Of a stretch of 6,916 nt of DNA, positions 1 to 6,454 are shown piece by piece; the stretch's first letter is position 1, and each line of letters opens with the position of its first letter. The stretch is from Planctomycetota bacterium (lineage in GTDB: Bacteria; Planctomycetota; Planctomycetia; Isosphaerales; Isosphaeraceae). The notes under the pieces were generated by a model. It was not told where the DNA came from, ran no database searches, and saw nothing but the letters and a program-made list of their open reading frames with translations. The stretch lies in assembly GCA_021807585.1 (NCBI GenBank), contig JAKBCQ010000134.1, positions 1 through 6,916 on the forward strand. Direction: 5' to 3'. The position numbers were made by a program, and so were the translations under genes.

Positions 1-624
1 TTCGATCGGAATCCGAATACCTCTGCGCGCGTGTTCGTCGCGGGTGGAGAGGCTGGGACAGACGAGCGCGTCGAGTTCGGCGAGCGAGCGATCCATCAGG
101 TTCGTGTTCCGCCACAATTGCGGCGGTCGGTTGGCGCTTAGGCAGCAGCGAACGCAATTGCGCGTTTCGCATACCTCGCGGTCGAACTTCCAAAGAACGT
201 GGGTGGGGCAAACCAGCCAGTGCTCGTGCGCCGTCATCAACTTGATCGCCCCCGGCGCGTCGATCGCCATCAATCCGGGTCCACCTATCAACGATATATT
301 ATGAAAATGAACGACATCTGGTTGAATCTGTTCAAGTAATCGCTTAATTGCGCCATGTTTGAACCAGGGTCGTCCCGTCGCGTGGGTGGCGAGCGGAGAG
401 AGCGCGCCGGCCGCGCTTTTCAGGGGGTGAATCGTCACCCCCGGAGGCGCGACGTAAGGCCGGGGAGTTTGGTTCCCCTTCGAGATCTCGAACGCGTCGC
501 GGCAATAAATCACGTGCGTTTCGTAACCCCGACGCGCCAGCGCGCGGGAAAGACGATCGACGAAAGCGGCGTCGCCGCCGAAACTGTGCGCGCCGAAAAA
601 CGTGGTGAACATACAAAACTTCAT
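1..624 (-). CDS. GT4-type glycosyltransferase, N-terminal part (cut by left edge)
   Basis: This is the first 208 codons of a glycosyltransferase; the C-terminal half lies beyond the window. The protein begins MKFCMFTTFFGAHSFGGDAA, the glycine-rich N-terminal loop usual in GT-B fold enzymes, followed by helix residues 21-33. DVVHFHN at 103-109 and the strand around LMTAHEHW (129-136) match the acceptor-side Rossmann domain of GT4-like enzymes, and LDALVCPS (184-191) is the usual strand before the inter-domain linker. A cysteine-rich stretch (C139, C152, C157, C160, C161) sits in the middle; I recall related GT4 proteins with a similar CPTHVLW...C...C..C segment. The donor-binding EX7E region is not in the window. 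ATG at 624 is supported by AGGAG six bases upstream and by a 4-base ATGA overlap with the preceding glycosyltransferase, so the two are probably translationally coupled. It should act in the cytoplasm or at the inner membrane face, adding a sugar to a glycan precursor. Donor and acceptor are unknown. Confidence 0.85.
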   Translation of the reverse strand, partial: MKFCMFTTFFGAHSFGGDAAFVDRLSRALARRGYETHVIYCRDAFEISKGNQTPRPYVAPPGVTIHPLKSAAGALSPLATHATGRPWFKHGAIKRLLEQIQPDVVHFHNISLIGGPGLMAIDAPGAIKLMTAHEHWLVCPTHVLWKFDREVCETRNCVRCCLSANRPPQLWRNTNLMDRSLAELDALVCPSLSTRDEHARRGIRIPIE

Positions 625-1826
625 GCCGGTCTCCTGACGCCGGCCGCACCGTCGCGGCCGTGGGGGGAAAGCTCTTCAAAGACGGAAATCAAAACGCCCG
701 CGGCCGCTCCGCGCGTGAACCGATGCGACCGCGCAAGCGCAAGCGCCGCCGTTTTCTCTCGCACCGCGGCGTCGCCGATCAGCAACGAAAGAACGCCGGC
801 GATTTCGCCGATGTCATAAGGATCAAAATACAATCCCGCGTTTCCGACAACCTCGGGAAGCGATCCCGCGCGGCTCGCCGCGACCGCGGTCCCGCACGAC
901 ATCGCTTCGACAGGAGGCAGGCCGAATCCCTCCATCAGCGAAGGCTGAACCAAAAAGAGCGCCGCGTTATAAAAATGAACGAGATCCGAATCGGGAACAT
1001 ATCCCGTTAAGACGACACGATCGGCGATTCCGCATCGCTCCGCGGTCGAGCGGAGCAGGGGGACCTCGGTAAGGAAGCGATCGGCCGGATCGCCAACCAG
1101 AACCAGCGCGGGTCGCGTATCTTCGACTCGAGCAAACGCTTCAATGAATCGCGGTATGTTCTTATGCGGGCTCAGCCCTCCCACATAGAGCACGAACGGA
1201 CGATCGGGATCGACCCCGTACTTTGCGAGCGCAGACCGCGATCGGTGTTTGGGATCGATCGGCCGGAAGATCGGGTCCGCCGCCTCGGGAACGACGAACA
1301 CGCTTTCCGAAGGGAGTCGAAACCATTCGATCAAGTCGCGCCTGGCGGTTTCGGAGACGGTTGCGATCCGATCGGCCCACGCCGCCGCGGCGTGCTCTTT
1401 GATCCTCCAGAAAAGCCCCCCCCGCGCTCTCGAGAAGACCAAATCGGGGCGTCGAAGCGCCAGCGTGTCGTGCATCGTCACGACGACTCTCGGCGTATTC
1501 CAAACCGGGAAAAACGTATAAGTTGCGGGGAAATATATTAAGTCGAGACTCGCTCGGGCGGCGGCGGCGCCCATCGCAAGCATGTCGCCCGCCGATCGAT
1601 TGCCTCGCGCCGAAGCCGCCTCGGCGGGAGCGCGACGCGTGGCGACGACGATCGGCTCGAACGACTCGGGAATCGCCCGCCGAACTTCATCGATCGAGGG
1701 CCGATCGACGATTACGACGAATTCGTGCTTCGAACCCGCCTCGGCGAGCGCCTTAAGCGTCTCTCGCGCGAACCTGCCGAAGCCGCGTCGATTCGCCAGA
1801 CATCCGCCGTCGATTCCGATTCTCAT
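621..1826 (-). CDS. GT4-type glycosyltransferase (group 1, mannosyltransferase-like)
   Basis: A complete 401-residue retaining GT-B glycosyltransferase, a normal length for GT4. MRIGIDGG and the Gly/Arg-rich GFGRFARE (15-22) form the N-terminal loop and helix. VVTMHD (115-120) and ADRIATVSE (151-159) belong to the acceptor domain. YVGGLSPHKNI (214-224) with K222 and the ALVLVGD strand (240-246) open the donor domain. EGFGLPPVE (299-307) is the canonical EX7E motif (E299 and E307), followed by SCGTAVAAS and GSLPEVVGNAG, the nucleotide-sugar binding region. The pattern resembles WbaZ/mannosyltransferase-type members, but the sugar cannot be fixed from sequence. It would act at the cytoplasmic face of the membrane on a lipid-linked glycan. 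The ATG at 1826 has AAGGA nine bases upstream and follows an AT-rich 118-base gap with a possible promoter. Its TGA stop overlaps the next gene's ATG (ATGA, 621-624). Confidence 0.92.
   Translation of the reverse strand: MRIGIDGGCLANRRGFGRFARETLKALAEAGSKHEFVVIVDRPSIDEVRRAIPESFEPIVVATRRAPAEAASARGNRSAGDMLAMGAAAARASLDLIYFPATYTFFPVWNTPRVVVTMHDTLALRRPDLVFSRARGGLFWRIKEHAAAAWADRIATVSETARRDLIEWFRLPSESVFVVPEAADPIFRPIDPKHRSRSALAKYGVDPDRPFVLYVGGLSPHKNIPRFIEAFARVEDTRPALVLVGDPADRFLTEVPLLRSTAERCGIADRVVLTGYVPDSDLVHFYNAALFLVQPSLMEGFGLPPVEAMSCGTAVAASRAGSLPEVVGNAGLYFDPYDIGEIAGVLSLLIGDAAVREKTAALALARSHRFTRGAAAGVLISVFEELSPHGRDGAAGVRRPA
631..635 (-). promoter_or_regulatory. Shine-Dalgarno AGGAG for the left-edge glycosyltransferase
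   Basis: On the minus strand AGGAG is followed by six bases and the ATG at 624-622. It lies inside the last codons of the upstream glycosyltransferase, fits well, and decides the start of the left-edge gene. Confidence rests on the match and spacing only. Confidence 0.6.
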
Positions 1827-1835
1827 CGTCGCTTA

Positions 1836-1840
1836 TCCTT
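1836..1840 (-). promoter_or_regulatory. Ribosome binding site AAGGA for the GT4 gene at 1826
   Basis: Minus-strand AAGGA lies nine bases before the ATG at 1826 in an otherwise AT-rich leader. A moderate match with normal spacing. Confidence 0.45.
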
Positions 1841-1853
1841 ATCACTCTGATCT

Positions 1854-1882
1854 ATTATATCATAATATTCTATATTCTTTAA
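1854..1882 (-). promoter_or_regulatory. Candidate internal promoter before the two glycosyltransferases
   Basis: In the only sizeable gap inside the cluster the minus strand has a perfect TATAAT (1859-1854). Seventeen bases upstream is TTAAAG (1882-1877), a weak -35 with three of six matches to TTGACA. The spacer is almost entirely A and T. Transcription starting about seven bases after the -10 would give a leader of roughly 20 bases carrying the AAGGA site. AT-rich DNA yields such matches by chance, and planctomycete promoters are often degenerate, so this is only a candidate. Confidence 0.35.
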
Positions 1883-1944
1883 CACAGTCATGCGAACAGA
1901 TCTTCGTTCGATCGGTTCCATTTTTGTCGCTTGGTCGTGTCTCA

Positions 1945-2904
1945 TCAATCCCCCTTTCGCGTTTGATCAAAAGGGGGACGAGGCGTTCGATCGATCCGCC
2001 AGGCCCCGCACGTTCGCGCCTCGTCGGCCGAATCGTTCCCTCGATCGAACGCGGTCGATCGGCTCGAAAGATCACCCTCGGCCGCTTTCCGCGCCGGATC
2101 GTCAAAGGGTTTCTGGGCCAGGACGTACGCGCTATGACCGAACGGCAGCCTGCATCTAAGTCGAACGACCGCCGAGGCTTCGACCGCGATCCAACGTTTC
2201 ATCACGCGATTGATCGCGATCGACGGGATCCGGATCGTCAGTCCTCGCTCGTCGCTCGTTCGGCGTCGCGATCGAACGAGAGAACGCGCCTCGGCGAAGA
2301 TCGCGGGTATGCAATTTACGTATGTCGATTGAAGTATGTTAAAGCCGGCCTCGGCGATCGTCGCGACGAGGTCGCCCAGTCGATAATAGGGACCGCTTGA
2401 GGGATCGCGATCGACTCCGCCGAAGACGCGTCGCGCGTTCGTCCGGACGAGCAACCGCCCCCCGGCTTTTAAAACCCGAAACGACTCGAGCGCGGCGCGC
2501 CGATCGAAGCCGATCGGCAGATGCTGATAGACGTCAAAACACGTTATAATATCGAAAGACGTCGATTCAAACGGCAATTCGAGAGCCGATCCCAAAAAGA
2601 CGCTCGCGGACGAGCGTCGTCGCGCGAGTTCGATCGCTTCGGAACGGGGGTCGAGCGCGACGACCGAACCGATCTCGCGTCGTTCTCCCAGCCGCGCCGC
2701 GGTCGTTCCCGCGCCGCAGCCGACGTCGAGCGCGCGGAGCCGCGATCGATTCGGCGGGGTCGAACGATCGAGGAGCCCCGCGGCGATTCTCCACATCCCG
2801 CGCGACCACCAATGCGCGTCGTCGACCTCGGCGAGTCGGTCGAAATAACGCGGCTCGTCGATCGTCGGAGGCGACTCGGTCTTTCCGAATGTTGCTATGG
2901 ACAT
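1945..2904 (-). CDS. Class I SAM-dependent methyltransferase with a long C-terminal tail
   Basis: A 319-residue methyltransferase. The N-terminal DDAHWWSRGMWR (28-39) is a motif often seen before the Rossmann fold in small-molecule and sugar methyltransferases. LDVGCGAGTTA (59-69) is the SAM-binding motif I, VVALDPR (81-87) carries the acidic residue that usually contacts the ribose, FDIITCFDVYQHLP (117-130) is the motif IV/V region, and LKAGGRLLVRT (145-155) is the post-fold strand. The domain appears to end near SAYVLAQKPF (258-267). The last 50 or so residues are polar, low in structure-forming patterns, and their end lies in a stem-loop. I chose ATG 2904, which has GAGG nine bases upstream and overlaps the preceding methyltransferase by 10 bases; a TTG at 2937 would add 11 residues. 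Context suggests it methylates a hydroxyl or carboxyl of the glycan or its precursor; the acceptor is not identifiable. Confidence 0.85.
   Translation of the reverse strand: MSIATFGKTESPPTIDEPRYFDRLAEVDDAHWWSRGMWRIAAGLLDRSTPPNRSRLRALDVGCGAGTTAARLGERREIGSVVALDPRSEAIELARRRSSASVFLGSALELPFESTSFDIITCFDVYQHLPIGFDRRAALESFRVLKAGGRLLVRTNARRVFGGVDRDPSSGPYYRLGDLVATIAEAGFNILQSTYVNCIPAIFAEARSLVRSRRRTSDERGLTIRIPSIAINRVMKRWIAVEASAVVRLRCRLPFGHSAYVLAQKPFDDPARKAAEGDLSSRSTAFDRGNDSADEARTCGAWRIDRTPRPPFDQTRKGD
1950..1977 (-). other. Stem-loop over the last codons of the methyltransferase gene
   Basis: CCCCCTTT at one end and AAAGGGGG at the other form a perfect 8-base stem (1950-1957 with 1970-1977) around a 12-base loop. 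On the minus-strand transcript it covers the codons for the final residues PPFDQTRKGD and ends just before two in-frame TGA stops. No run of T follows, so it is not a standard intrinsic terminator. It could protect or process the 3' end of the upstream message before the glycosyltransferase promoter. The function is inference. Confidence 0.5.
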
Positions 2905-3935
2905 GCGTTTTCGCCTCGAATCGCGGTCAGGCTCCAAAGCGGACCGAACGCGAGAGTGAACGATCGAATCGACTTGGAGCCGCGCGTTGATCGATAAATA
3001 TACATTAAAATACTTCTTAAAAGTGAACGATTATTGGACCAATCGGCGTCGATCCGCGGCGGCTCGATCGCGATCGACCGGAACCCCGCGGTCGCGGCGA
3101 GTTTTTGAGCTTCCCGCGGCGATAAACACGCGATCGGCTCGATCGCACCCCGGCGCAATCTCACGTACGGTCTCAACAAGCGACGCGGCAGAAAGCCGAC
3201 TCCCCAGAGACCGACGTGAGGGTCCAAAAGCGGCGAATAGCGATTGGGAGACCAGACGATCAGTCGACCTCCCGGCTTGAGCGTTCGGGCGCATTCGCGA
3301 ATCGCCGCGAACGGGTCGGTCAGATGTTCAAGCACACTGTCGAGGAAGATCGCGTCGAACGAACCGGCGGGGTACGGCGATCGCTCGGCTTGCGCAATAA
3401 TTAATGATGCATAAACATGATGATCATTTAGTCTTCGACGCGCGATCACGAGTCGCCGCGCCGCGACGTCGATTCCCTCGATTGCGATTCCTCGCCTCCG
3501 CGCCGCGACGAGCAAGCCTCCCGTCCCGCAGCCGACTTCGAGCACGCGTCCCGATTTCGGCAAGAGCTCGGCGAGCGCTTCTCCCCGGTCGATCGCCGAT
3601 TCAACCTGCGCAAGGAACATTGCACCGCGTCCTTTGACTTCGGGTCGGCCGGCGAAATAACGGTCGGCGAGGCCGATCGCGTCGGTCGTCGGCTCGAACT
3701 CGGCGAGTTCCTCCGCGACGGCTCGTTCGCTCTCCAAATCGAGGTAACGATCCGATTGCAACCGAAGATCGAGCAGCCCAGCGACTTCGGGATAATACCG
3801 ATCGCACTCCGCGCACGTTCGGCCGCGCTCGGCGGCGACGAGATCCCCATGACACGCGGGACAAACGAGGGACCGCTCGTCTTTCGCATCACACCCGATC
3901 GTCGCAGTCGGTCGTCGCGCCGCTTGAATCATCAT
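2895..3935 (-). CDS. Zinc-ribbon class I SAM-dependent methyltransferase
   Basis: A 346-residue protein with an N-terminal zinc ribbon and a methyltransferase domain. C25-P-A-C28 and C41-A-E-C44, followed by RYYPEVAGLLDL, form a Trm112-like ribbon found in many glycan-cluster methyltransferases. VLEVGCGTGG (131-140) is SAM motif I, IEGIDVA (152-158) holds the acidic ribose contact, FDAIFLDSVLEHLTDP (193-208) is the motif IV region with the common LEHL, and LKPGGRLIVWSPN (219-231) is the following strand. The C-terminal 100 residues, including LLDPHVGLWGVGFLPRRLLRPY, are typical of methyltransferases acting on sugars or lipids. An open frame continues upstream to 4280, but that part runs across the deacetylase in another frame. 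The ATG at 3935 with GGAG 11 bases before it, in the 23-base gap after the deacetylase stop, is a better start; ATG 3932 is also possible. Its acceptor is unknown. Confidence 0.87.
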   Translation of the reverse strand: MMIQAARRPTATIGCDAKDERSLVCPACHGDLVAAERGRTCAECDRYYPEVAGLLDLRLQSDRYLDLESERAVAEELAEFEPTTDAIGLADRYFAGRPEVKGRGAMFLAQVESAIDRGEALAELLPKSGRVLEVGCGTGGLLVAARRRGIAIEGIDVAARRLVIARRRLNDHHVYASLIIAQAERSPYPAGSFDAIFLDSVLEHLTDPFAAIRECARTLKPGGRLIVWSPNRYSPLLDPHVGLWGVGFLPRRLLRPYVRLRRGAIEPIACLSPREAQKLAATAGFRSIAIEPPRIDADWSNNRSLLRSILMYIYRSTRGSKSIRSFTLAFGPLWSLTAIRGENACP

Positions 3936-3958
3936 TCTGGTACGTTCTCCATACCGTT

Positions 3959-4852
3959 CTATGAATGTGCGTTCAATCCCGCGGATCGGAGCAATTCGTT
4001 CGATCGGCGTCGGATCGATTCGATCCACGCTTTCGCATGCGCCTTGACCGCGCGGGGAGGGCGGCGAAAGGCGAGCGTCGGTTCGATCGCGCCTCGCGCT
4101 AATCGATCGATCGCCCGGTCGGTATTGATGTAATACGCGTCGACTCGGGGAAGATCGAATCGGTCGTCGCCGGGACCGGCCAAAGCCTGACGCACGCCGA
4201 ACGCCGCGATAAACCGCTCCGAAACCGCTCGACGCACGAACGCGTTCGACGCGCCGAACGGATAAGCGAACAAATCGCACGAACCGCCGAGACGATCCTC
4301 GATCGCCGATTTTGATTCGATCAATTCTTCAAAAATCTGTTCATTCTTGCATTGAGTAAGATTTGGATGCGTTTTGGAGTGCGGCTGGAAGCGAAATCCC
4401 GCGGCGGCGAGATCGCGCGTCTCGCTCCAATCGAGGATCGGTTCGTCGCGCATCCACGGCGGGCGATCGGAGCGATTCGATTCGCGTCCCATGAAGTCCG
4501 TCGCGAGAAAAACCGTCGCGCCGAGTCGGTATCGGGATAACACATTGGCTGCGAGCGCGATCGACCGATAACCGTCGTCGAAGGTGATCGCGAACCGCCT
4601 TTCAATGCACGGGCGCCCCGCGGCGACCCATTCGGATAGGTCGACGCATCGATTTCCGTGTTCGACGAGCGCCTCGATCGTACGCTCAAAAACCCCGAGT
4701 TCGGTCGTGACCGCGTCGCGTCTGGAACCGAGCGCGTGGTACATCAGAATCGTCGGACCGACGCTTCTTGCGCGGATATTCGTATCAAAGTTGATCATGT
4801 TGGTATTCTTACTCAAGCCGATCCGGTTGGTAGTTCCACGCCAAGCGATCAT
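3959..4852 (-). CDS. Polysaccharide deacetylase, NodB/CE4 fold
   Basis: A 297-residue NodB-homology (carbohydrate esterase 4) protein. PTILMYHALG (33-42) is the entry strand; TFDDGY (90-95) is motif 1, with D92 the usual catalytic base and D93 a metal ligand; HSKTHP (158-163) is motif 2, with metal-binding H158 and H162; FAYPFGA (195-201) is motif 3. LPRVDAYY (234-241) is the later strand typical of these proteins. All core residues are present, so it should be an active metal-dependent deacetylase removing N- or O-acetyl from a sugar. No signal peptide or membrane helix is visible, which points to action in the cytoplasm on a precursor rather than on exported polymer. The start at 4852 overlaps the oxidoreductase stop by ATGA but has no well-spaced ribosome site; ATG 4798 (MINFDTN, 279 residues) is an alternative that leaves the domain intact. 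Confidence 0.9.
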   Translation of the reverse strand: MIAWRGTTNRIGLSKNTNMINFDTNIRARSVGPTILMYHALGSRRDAVTTELGVFERTIEALVEHGNRCVDLSEWVAAGRPCIERRFAITFDDGYRSIALAANVLSRYRLGATVFLATDFMGRESNRSDRPPWMRDEPILDWSETRDLAAAGFRFQPHSKTHPNLTQCKNEQIFEELIESKSAIEDRLGGSCDLFAYPFGASNAFVRRAVSERFIAAFGVRQALAGPGDDRFDLPRVDAYYINTDRAIDRLARGAIEPTLAFRRPPRAVKAHAKAWIESIRRRSNELLRSAGLNAHS

Positions 4853-5985
4853 CCTTCGGAGGGAACCGCGACGCGATCGATCGCGTGATTTCGAGCGCGT
4901 TCGCGAGCGCGCCGGCGAGCGACCGAAGGCGTGTGAACGAGCGGCGGTTCGAGCATGACCTCGCCGCCGGTCCGCGCCGATTCGTAAACCGCCTGGATCA
5001 TCTCAGTCACTCGACAGCCGTCCCAGCCCGTCGCTTCGGGCCTGGGAAATGCATGCGGAGCTTTGGCGAAGGCTTCCAACTCGGCGACGAGCGATCGCTC
5101 GCAGCCGTATCGCACGCGAAACGCCTTTTCGATCAGCCGATCCGGAAGATAGCGTTTATTGATATGACGGCCGTCGGCGAGCGTTCCCGAAAGCCTCCAC
5201 GGGGCGGCCTCGACGCGCAGCCGGCCTTGGCCGCCGCGTACGTCGATGCGCAGGTAAGCGTCGTCGCGCGTCCAGCTCGAATGAAGTTCGGCGATCGCTC
5301 GATCGTGATTGCGGAAGAGAGCGAAAGCGTCCGATTCGACGCCGATCGGCAGGCCGACCGCGTCTTGTACGTATCCTTGCGCCGCGACGACTTCGCCGAG
5401 GAATCGCCGAATCAGGTCGCACGCATGAGGACCGTTGTCCATCAGCGTTCCCCCGCCGGAAAGCGACGGATCGACATGCCAACCCGTGAGGAATTCGTGG
5501 GATGCGCGGTGGCCGATTTCAACGCGAACGCTCTCGGTTCGACCGATCGCCCATTCGCCGATGAGTTTGAGCGCGTCTTTCACGGGGGGATAAAAGCGAT
5601 GATTGAAGCCCGTCGCAAGCTTGAGCCGCTTTTGATCGGCAAGCAACGCGACGCCGCGTGCATCGCCCGCTTCAATCGCGATCGGCTTTTCGCAGAGTAC
5701 GTGCGCTCCCGCCGAGAGCGAGCGGTTGATCGCGTCAACATGTTCGCCGGGAGGAGTCGCGATTACGACTCCGCGAAGACCGTCAATGTGTTCGAGAGCC
5801 TCGTCGAGCGAGCGGAATGCGGGAACTTTGAGGCTCGAGGCGATTGATTTCGCATGTGTCCAGTCGTGATCGACGACACCCGCGAGTTTGGTCGATCGCG
5901 CCACGGTCGCGGCCCGCGCCCGTTGCGCCCCGATGAACCCCAGCCCCACAACCACGACCTTCATCCTTCGGTCGCCGCCGTCCAT
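4849..5985 (-). CDS. Gfo/Idh/MocA family sugar oxidoreductase
   Basis: A 378-residue NAD(P)-dependent oxidoreductase of the Gfo/Idh/MocA family, of normal length. VVVVGLGFIGAQ (10-21) is the GXGXXG dinucleotide-binding loop, VVIATPPGEH (73-82) and CEKPIA (98-103, with the conserved EKP lysine K100) are family hallmarks, GFNHRF (126-131) follows, and GGGTLMDNGPHACDL (177-191) contains the active-site D183-x3-H187 pattern. The C-terminal domain is the usual alpha/beta sheet fold. In glycan clusters such enzymes oxidise or reduce a nucleotide sugar, for example at C3, or process a cyclitol; which one is not decidable here. It is the first gene of the cluster. ATG 5985 has GAGGTG five bases upstream; ATG 5964 (MKVVVVGLG) is the minimal family-like start but its only purine run touches the ATG. 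The last 28 or so residues are arginine-rich and not family-like. Confidence 0.92.
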   Translation of the reverse strand: MDGGDRRMKVVVVGLGFIGAQRARAATVARSTKLAGVVDHDWTHAKSIASSLKVPAFRSLDEALEHIDGLRGVVIATPPGEHVDAINRSLSAGAHVLCEKPIAIEAGDARGVALLADQKRLKLATGFNHRFYPPVKDALKLIGEWAIGRTESVRVEIGHRASHEFLTGWHVDPSLSGGGTLMDNGPHACDLIRRFLGEVVAAQGYVQDAVGLPIGVESDAFALFRNHDRAIAELHSSWTRDDAYLRIDVRGGQGRLRVEAAPWRLSGTLADGRHINKRYLPDRLIEKAFRVRYGCERSLVAELEAFAKAPHAFPRPEATGWDGCRVTEMIQAVYESARTGGEVMLEPPLVHTPSVARRRARERARNHAIDRVAVPSEG

Positions 5986-5990
5986 GGTCG

Positions 5991-5996
5991 CACCTC
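5991..5996 (-). promoter_or_regulatory. Shine-Dalgarno GAGGTG for the oxidoreductase
   Basis: Minus-strand GAGGTG is followed by five bases and the ATG at 5985. This favours the longer start (MDGGDRRMK) over the internal ATG at 5964. Confidence 0.55.
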
Positions 5997-6281
5997 GTCC
6001 TGAGATGGTGAAAAATCAGTGTTTTAGGCGCTCCGCGCCGGTCCATCCGCGCTCAATCTAACCGTTCGATCGATTTCCGAAAAGGCGAAGTTTTTGGTCT
6101 CGAATCGATCGACGATCGCCGGGAATTCGCTCGGCCCGGGGATCGATCGACGAAACAAAAGAGTGGATGCTCGACATCGCTCGGAGTGAACATAAGATGT
6201 AAAAATACGTCGATTTTAAGAGGGCCGTCGCTCGCCATAAGTGACGACCAACCCGTTGAACCGGCCCCGGCGCCGCGTCTT

Positions 6282-6296
6282 TGAGCGAATTGCTCA
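6282..6296. repeat. Short inverted repeat TGAGC-N5-GCTCA
   Basis: A perfect 5-base inverted repeat with a GAATT spacer in the divergent intergenic region, ten bases from the larger dyad at 6306-6330. It could be a minor binding site or chance. Confidence 0.3.
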
Positions 6297-6305
6297 GAAT
6301 GAACA

Positions 6306-6330
6306 AGTATTAAATGTAGCTGTTAATACT
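6306..6330. promoter_or_regulatory. Candidate operator: perfect 8-base dyad
   Basis: AGTATTAA (6306-6313) and TTAATACT (6323-6330) are exact inverted copies separated by nine bases, giving a 25-base AT-rich symmetrical site in a GC-rich genome. Half-site centres are about 17 bases apart, near one and a half helical turns, and the site lies between two divergent genes, just upstream of a plus-strand TATGAT. This layout suits a dimeric transcription factor, though no regulator gene is in the window. As RNA it would be a weak AT-rich hairpin without a T run, so a terminator is unlikely. Confidence 0.4.
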
Positions 6331-6454
6331 CATTTACTGGTATGATTTTGGTTCGACCGAAGGCTGAGTTCTGGATTTCACTTCGACGATCGTGTCGTAT
6401 ATTGAACGAGCAACTTTCCCCACGATCGATTTTGCCGTGATTCCGGAACAAACA

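Larger units (their letters stand above)
5986..6454. other. Divergent intergenic region (469 bases), no convincing gene
   Basis: The region separates the minus-strand glycan cluster from the plus-strand Rpn-like gene and should contain promoters for both. Short open frames here (up to 82 residues on the minus strand at 6058-6306) show no recognisable domain or clear ribosome site. Visible structures are a perfect dyad at 6306-6330, a TGAGC/GCTCA inverted repeat at 6282-6296, and a GGCGC-TCC-GCGCC hairpin at 6027-6039 about 40 bases before the oxidoreductase. Weak -10-like hexamers on the plus strand are TATGAT (6341-6346) and TATATT (6398-6403), neither with a good -35. Six CGATCG palindromes fall in this non-coding stretch. 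Confidence 0.6.

Noticed and set aside
1950..1977. Intrinsic terminator after the methyltransferase
   Set aside because: The stem is strong, but no T run follows on the minus strand, so I kept it only as a stem-loop.
1582..2400. A 272-codon plus-strand open frame across the glycosyltransferase-methyltransferase junction
   Set aside because: It is antisense to two real genes and the gap, with Arg/Ser-rich composition and no recognisable fold.
3936..4280. Upstream extension of the zinc-ribbon methyltransferase by 115 codons
   Set aside because: It overlaps the deacetylase in another frame, is Arg/Ser-rich and domain-free, while ATG 3935 has a ribosome site and sits just after the deacetylase stop.
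4885..5847. A 320-codon plus-strand open frame opposite the oxidoreductase
   Set aside because: It lies antisense to a clear enzyme gene and its translation has no domain. TCG and CGA codons are reverse complements and very common here, so stop-free antisense frames are expected.
6027..6039. GGCGC-TCC-GCGCC hairpin before the oxidoreductase as an attenuator or riboswitch
   Set aside because: Only five base pairs with a three-base loop, no following T run directly and no known riboswitch core; likely chance in GC-rich DNA.
6058..6306. An 82-codon minus-strand frame in the divergent intergenic region
   Set aside because: No domain, no clear ribosome site, and an overlapping alternative frame of similar length; not enough to call a gene.
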